64,000 nt of DNA from an uncultured Collinsella sp. (GTDB taxonomy: Bacteria; Actinomycetota; Coriobacteriia; Coriobacteriales; Coriobacteriaceae), in assembly GCA_937950325.1 (NCBI GenBank), contig CALFDJ010000016.1, forward strand, positions 5,826 through 69,825, given 5' to 3'. Shown piece after piece: positions 61,297 through 64,000 of the stretch. Each line of letters begins with the position of its first letter. Position 1 is the stretch's first letter. Under the pieces are notes generated by a model. That model did not search any database and had not been told where the DNA came from. It saw only the letters and a list, made by a program, of their open reading frames with translations. Both the position numbers and the translations under genes were made by a program.

Positions 61297-61686
61297 ATGG
61301 GTAAGACTTTCAGCTTTGTCTCCGGCGCACTTTTTGGTGCCGCTGCCGGCGCTATTGTCGGCGTTGCTCTGGCCCCGCGCTCGGGCGCCGAGACCCGCGC
61401 CATGGCTGCCGATATCGCCAACGACGCCTGGGACAATATGCGCGACACCTACGAGCACAGCGCCGAGGAGGCCCGTGCTGCGGTGAATGACTTTGGCCCG
61501 ATGGTCGACGCCAAGACCGACGACCTGCGCGCCAAGGTCGACCTGGCCCGCGAGCGCATGGACCAGCTGCGCGAGCAGCTCAACGACGCCATTTCGGGCG
61601 GCAACGTGACGCCTGCCGCCGACGTCGTGGTCGAGAACGCCGTCGAGGCTGATACCGAGGCTGCGGAGCCCTCGACCGAGGCATAA
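61297..61686 (+). CDS. YtxH-like small membrane-associated protein
   Basis: A 129-residue protein. It starts with a glycine-rich hydrophobic helix (FVSGALFGAAAGAIVGVALAP) followed by RSGAETR, the YtxH signature, and then a long charged helix (about 45-110, ARERMDQLREQLNDA). YtxH-type proteins are stress-linked in Bacillus; here the job is unknown. AGGAGAGGA sits six bases before ATG 61297; an ATG at 61291 is less well placed. Its TAA overlaps the next ATG by one base. Confidence 0.8.
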   Translation: MGKTFSFVSGALFGAAAGAIVGVALAPRSGAETRAMAADIANDAWDNMRDTYEHSAEEARAAVNDFGPMVDAKTDDLRAKVDLARERMDQLREQLNDAISGGNVTPAADVVVENAVEADTEAAEPSTEA

Positions 61687-62441
61687 TGCGCGCCGGGGAT
61701 TTTGTCGGCGCCAAGATCTATCGCAAGCCTACCGAGGACAAGCGCACCAAAAAGGACGGCACGCCGCGCAGCCCTAAAAAGCTCGGAAAGATTCACTTTC
61801 CGGTCTTTACCCCGGGCGGTACGCGCGTGGTCGGCTTTATGGTCCGCCAGTCCGATATCGCGGGCATGATCGAGCGTCCCGACCGATTCGTAGCGCTCGA
61901 CGCCATTGGTGTCTACGAGGGCGCCATTGCGGTCGATGACGTCAAGGACACGTACGATGCCGCCGCCGCCAAGCGCCTCGACATCAACCTGGACGATTGC
62001 ATCATCTGGGTCGGTATGGACGTGCGCACGGAATCGGGCGACGTCGTGGGCTATTGCTCGGATGTGGAGTTCAAGCCGCGTTCGGGCATCGTGCAGGCAT
62101 TCTATGTGACCGCCGGTGCTGCTTCGAGTGTTTTGGTTGGTGACACGCAGGTGCCGCCGACGATGCTGCGCGGCTACGAGAACGGCGCGATGGTCGTCTC
62201 GGACGAGGTCAAGTCGCTCGGGTATTCGGGCGGCGCCGCCGCAAAGGCTGCCGAGGCAAGCGTCGTGGTGGGCGATAAGGTCAAGAAGGGCGCCAAGGTG
62301 CTCGACGACAAGGGATCGGTTGCCGTGGACAAGGGCAGTCGCGCACTGGGCAAGCAGCTCGGCAAGACGCGCGGCATGTTCAAGGCCTTTAAGGACGAAT
62401 ACCAAAAGGCGAGCGGAGGCTCGTCAAAAGCTACAAAATAG
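61686..62441 (+). CDS. PRC-barrel-domain-like protein
   Basis: A 251-residue protein. The segments GDFVGAKIYRKPTED...LGKIHFPVFTPGGTRVVGFMVRQ and WVGMDVRTESGDVVGYCSDVEFKPRSG look like two PRC-barrel repeats. The C-terminal 70 residues are a Lys/Ala/Gly-rich helix (GDKVKKGAKVLDDKGS...GKQLGKTRGMFKAFKDEY). The start overlaps the YtxH gene stop, so the two are coupled and may interact at the membrane. Function unknown. Confidence 0.7.
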   Translation: MRAGDFVGAKIYRKPTEDKRTKKDGTPRSPKKLGKIHFPVFTPGGTRVVGFMVRQSDIAGMIERPDRFVALDAIGVYEGAIAVDDVKDTYDAAAAKRLDINLDDCIIWVGMDVRTESGDVVGYCSDVEFKPRSGIVQAFYVTAGAASSVLVGDTQVPPTMLRGYENGAMVVSDEVKSLGYSGGAAAKAAEASVVVGDKVKKGAKVLDDKGSVAVDKGSRALGKQLGKTRGMFKAFKDEYQKASGGSSKATK

Positions 62442-62462
62442 CGACGTACCAAATGATGGGAG

Positions 62463-62499
62463 GCAAGCCGGAGACCTGTTGCTCCGGCTTGCTGTGTTT
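62463..62499 (+). terminator. Hairpin after the PRC-barrel gene
   Basis: GCAAGCCGGAG, eight bases, CTCCGGCTTGC, then TGTGTTT; a perfect 11-bp stem with a broken T-tract. Confidence 0.7.
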
Positions 62500-62513
62500 A
62501 TGGGGGAGGGCAC

Positions 62514-63920
62514 ATGCGCCAAAACGGATCCAACTTAAACGGGCGTTCGGGTGCGCGTCCGACGGCGCGCCGCGACCTGGGGCAGCTGCCTAGCGGTCAG
62601 CGCAAGCGTCACCGTAAGCCCGGCGCGATGTATCTCAACCATAGCCGCGGCTTTAGCGATCGCAGCGCGCGCATCGGCAACAGCCGCACACCCCGTCGTT
62701 CGTCTCGCCTGCCCTATGCGCTCATCGCCGTGGGTTGCGCGCTCGTGCTGTTTATCGCTGCCGTCGTGGGCTACGTCAACCGCAGCGTGGACGTGGAGCT
62801 CAACGGCCAGAAGACCGCGGTGCGCGTGGGCTCTACGCTGCAGAATCTCATCGACGAACAGGATTTGACTGACACCTACGACGCAGGCGACCTGCTGGCC
62901 GTCGATGACAGTGTGCTCAAGCGCCATGGAGGCGAAAAGCTGTCGGTGAAGGTCGACGGCAAGCGCGTGAAGCAGGGCAAATGGGATAGCCGCGAACTCG
63001 AGGGTGGCGAGAAGGTGACGGTCAAGAATGGCCGTAACACCTACGAGAAACACGAGGTTCAGGCTACGGTTATCGAGCCCAAGCTCAAGGTCGAGGGCAC
63101 GGGCGCTATCGAGTATGTGCAGACGTGGGGTGTCCAGGGCCGCTCCGAGGTGTGGGTTGGTGAGCAGTCGGGCAAGACGCAGGATCGCGGCGAGGTTGTG
63201 CCCGCCACCGATTGCGTTGTTGCGTGCGCCAGCGTGGCGCCCAAGGGCAACAAAAAGTACGTGGCGCTGACGTTTGACAAGGGTCCGAGCGGCGCCACCA
63301 AACAGATCTTGCAGGTGCTCAAGGAAAAGGGCGTCACCGCGACGTTCTTCCTTTCGGGCGATGCGGCCGAGGCCTCGCCTGCCACGGCCAAGGCGATTGT
63401 CGATGCCGGGTGCGAGATCGGATCCAACAGCTACAGCGACGATTCGCTCAAGGGTCAGGACCGTGAGGCGGTACGCGAACAGATCCCGAAAGGCACCGAT
63501 GCGATTAAGTCGGCGACCGGCGTGAAGACGATGCTACTGCGTGCTCCCTACGCTGCCTTTGACGAGCAAAACTGGATTGATGCGATGGACCTGGTCTCCG
63601 CCGTGGTCTCGTGGAATATTGACTCGGGCGACTGGCTGCTCAACGGTGCCGACGAGCAGGTCTCGACGGTGCTCGATTCGGTGACGCCGGGCAATATCGT
63701 GCTGCTCACCGATAGAGACGAATGCGCCGAGCAGACGCTCGAGGCGCTGCCGCAGATTATCGACGGCCTCATCGCCGACGGCTACAAGATCGTGACGCTC
63801 AGCGACCTGGTCAAGACGGACACGTCGCTGAGCAAAAAGCTCACCTCGCTGACGAAGGTCGCCATGCCCAAGGACGCCGTGTTCCCCCAACTTGCCGAGG
63901 ACGACGACACCACAGAGTAG
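62514..63920 (+). CDS. Membrane-anchored NodB-fold protein without catalytic residues
   Basis: A 468-residue protein: a basic cytoplasmic part (1-66), one helix (about 67-88), an outside DUF348/ubiquitin-like region (about 91-150, VDVELNGQKTAVRVGSTLQNLI) and a polysaccharide-deacetylase fold (about 245-440). The deacetylase motifs are degraded. TFDDGP has become TFDKGP (Lys256), the two metal histidines of the second motif are Asn305 and Asp309 (GSNSYSDDS), RPPYG is RAPYA, and the last motif is VLLTD instead of the usual MHD. The fold is intact but it should not bind the metal. It may be a regulator or a binding protein. Confidence 0.85.
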   Translation: MRQNGSNLNGRSGARPTARRDLGQLPSGQRKRHRKPGAMYLNHSRGFSDRSARIGNSRTPRRSSRLPYALIAVGCALVLFIAAVVGYVNRSVDVELNGQKTAVRVGSTLQNLIDEQDLTDTYDAGDLLAVDDSVLKRHGGEKLSVKVDGKRVKQGKWDSRELEGGEKVTVKNGRNTYEKHEVQATVIEPKLKVEGTGAIEYVQTWGVQGRSEVWVGEQSGKTQDRGEVVPATDCVVACASVAPKGNKKYVALTFDKGPSGATKQILQVLKEKGVTATFFLSGDAAEASPATAKAIVDAGCEIGSNSYSDDSLKGQDREAVREQIPKGTDAIKSATGVKTMLLRAPYAAFDEQNWIDAMDLVSAVVSWNIDSGDWLLNGADEQVSTVLDSVTPGNIVLLTDRDECAEQTLEALPQIIDGLIADGYKIVTLSDLVKTDTSLSKKLTSLTKVAMPKDAVFPQLAEDDDTTE

Positions 63921-64000
63921 TCATTGGGTAGTCGTTTAAGAACGTCCATTACAGTCGAAATTGTCAGCCCGGGACCGTCTCGGGCTACGATTGAGGCGCG
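63921..64000. other. Gene-free end of the window with a repeat fragment
   Basis: TCGTTTAAGAACGTCC at about 63932 is a piece of the dispersed family. AGCCCG and CGGGCT form a hairpin at 63966-63986. No gene start is seen. Confidence 0.5.

Overview
The window looks like chromosomal DNA of a high-GC, Gram-positive gut anaerobe of the class Coriobacteriia, most likely Collinsella. This is inferred from the gene families, the GC-rich codon use, the sortase/LPxTG surface protein, the FMN/FAD/Fe-S enoate reductase, the NfnAB bifurcating enzyme and the Ech-type hydrogenase. No rRNA genes, CRISPR arrays, prophage or complete insertion sequences are seen.

Layout. 0-3 kb: end of an unknown gene, a class B sortase, a MoaE-like protein and a CmpB-family membrane protein. 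3.1-6.9 kb: purF-purM-purN. 7.0-8.4 kb: a PIN-domain toxin-antitoxin pair and a PTS EIIA protein. 8.6-14.3 kb: a parvulin foldase, a YqeY protein, a four-gene amino-acid ABC importer and a cytidylate-kinase-like protein. 14.4-20.5 kb, minus strand: nfnA-nfnB, then glmU, prs and pth. 20.7-23.9 kb: an ECF vitamin-type importer. 24-29.3 kb: xth, a sirtuin, a fused folP-folK, a BirA-like protein and coaX. 29.5 kb: initiator tRNA. 30-32.9 kb: an enoate reductase and an orphan transposase-OrfA-like HTH protein behind an AT-rich stretch. 33.1-38.8 kb: an energy-converting [NiFe] hydrogenase (Ech) operon whose two main membrane subunits are one fused polypeptide. 39.3-45.9 kb: a giant LPATG surface protein (VWA domain plus about 11 pilin-type isopeptide domains) broken by one in-frame TGA. 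46.4-55.4 kb: a two-component system divergent from an ABC-2 exporter, then a MacB/FtsX-type ABC system. 55.6-63.9 kb: a DUF362 ferredoxin-like protein, an alpha/beta hydrolase, a hemolysin III family protein, a CBS-domain transporter, envelope-associated small proteins and a catalytically dead NodB-fold protein.

How genes may work together. NfnAB (ferredoxin, NADH and NADPH) and Ech (ferredoxin, H2 and ion gradient) would form a redox-balancing and energy-conserving pair. The surface protein is a sortase client. The two-component pair probably controls the divergent exporter.

The most unusual content is non-coding. Three 154-162 bp palindromic elements bracket the surface-protein gene, with perfect 24-30 bp arms, a conserved core and a compensatory base change between copies. 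A second, modular family of inverted repeats built around GGGGACAG recurs in at least nine intergenic regions. Three tandem palindromes precede the enoate reductase, and a 99-bp nested hairpin lies between prs and pth.
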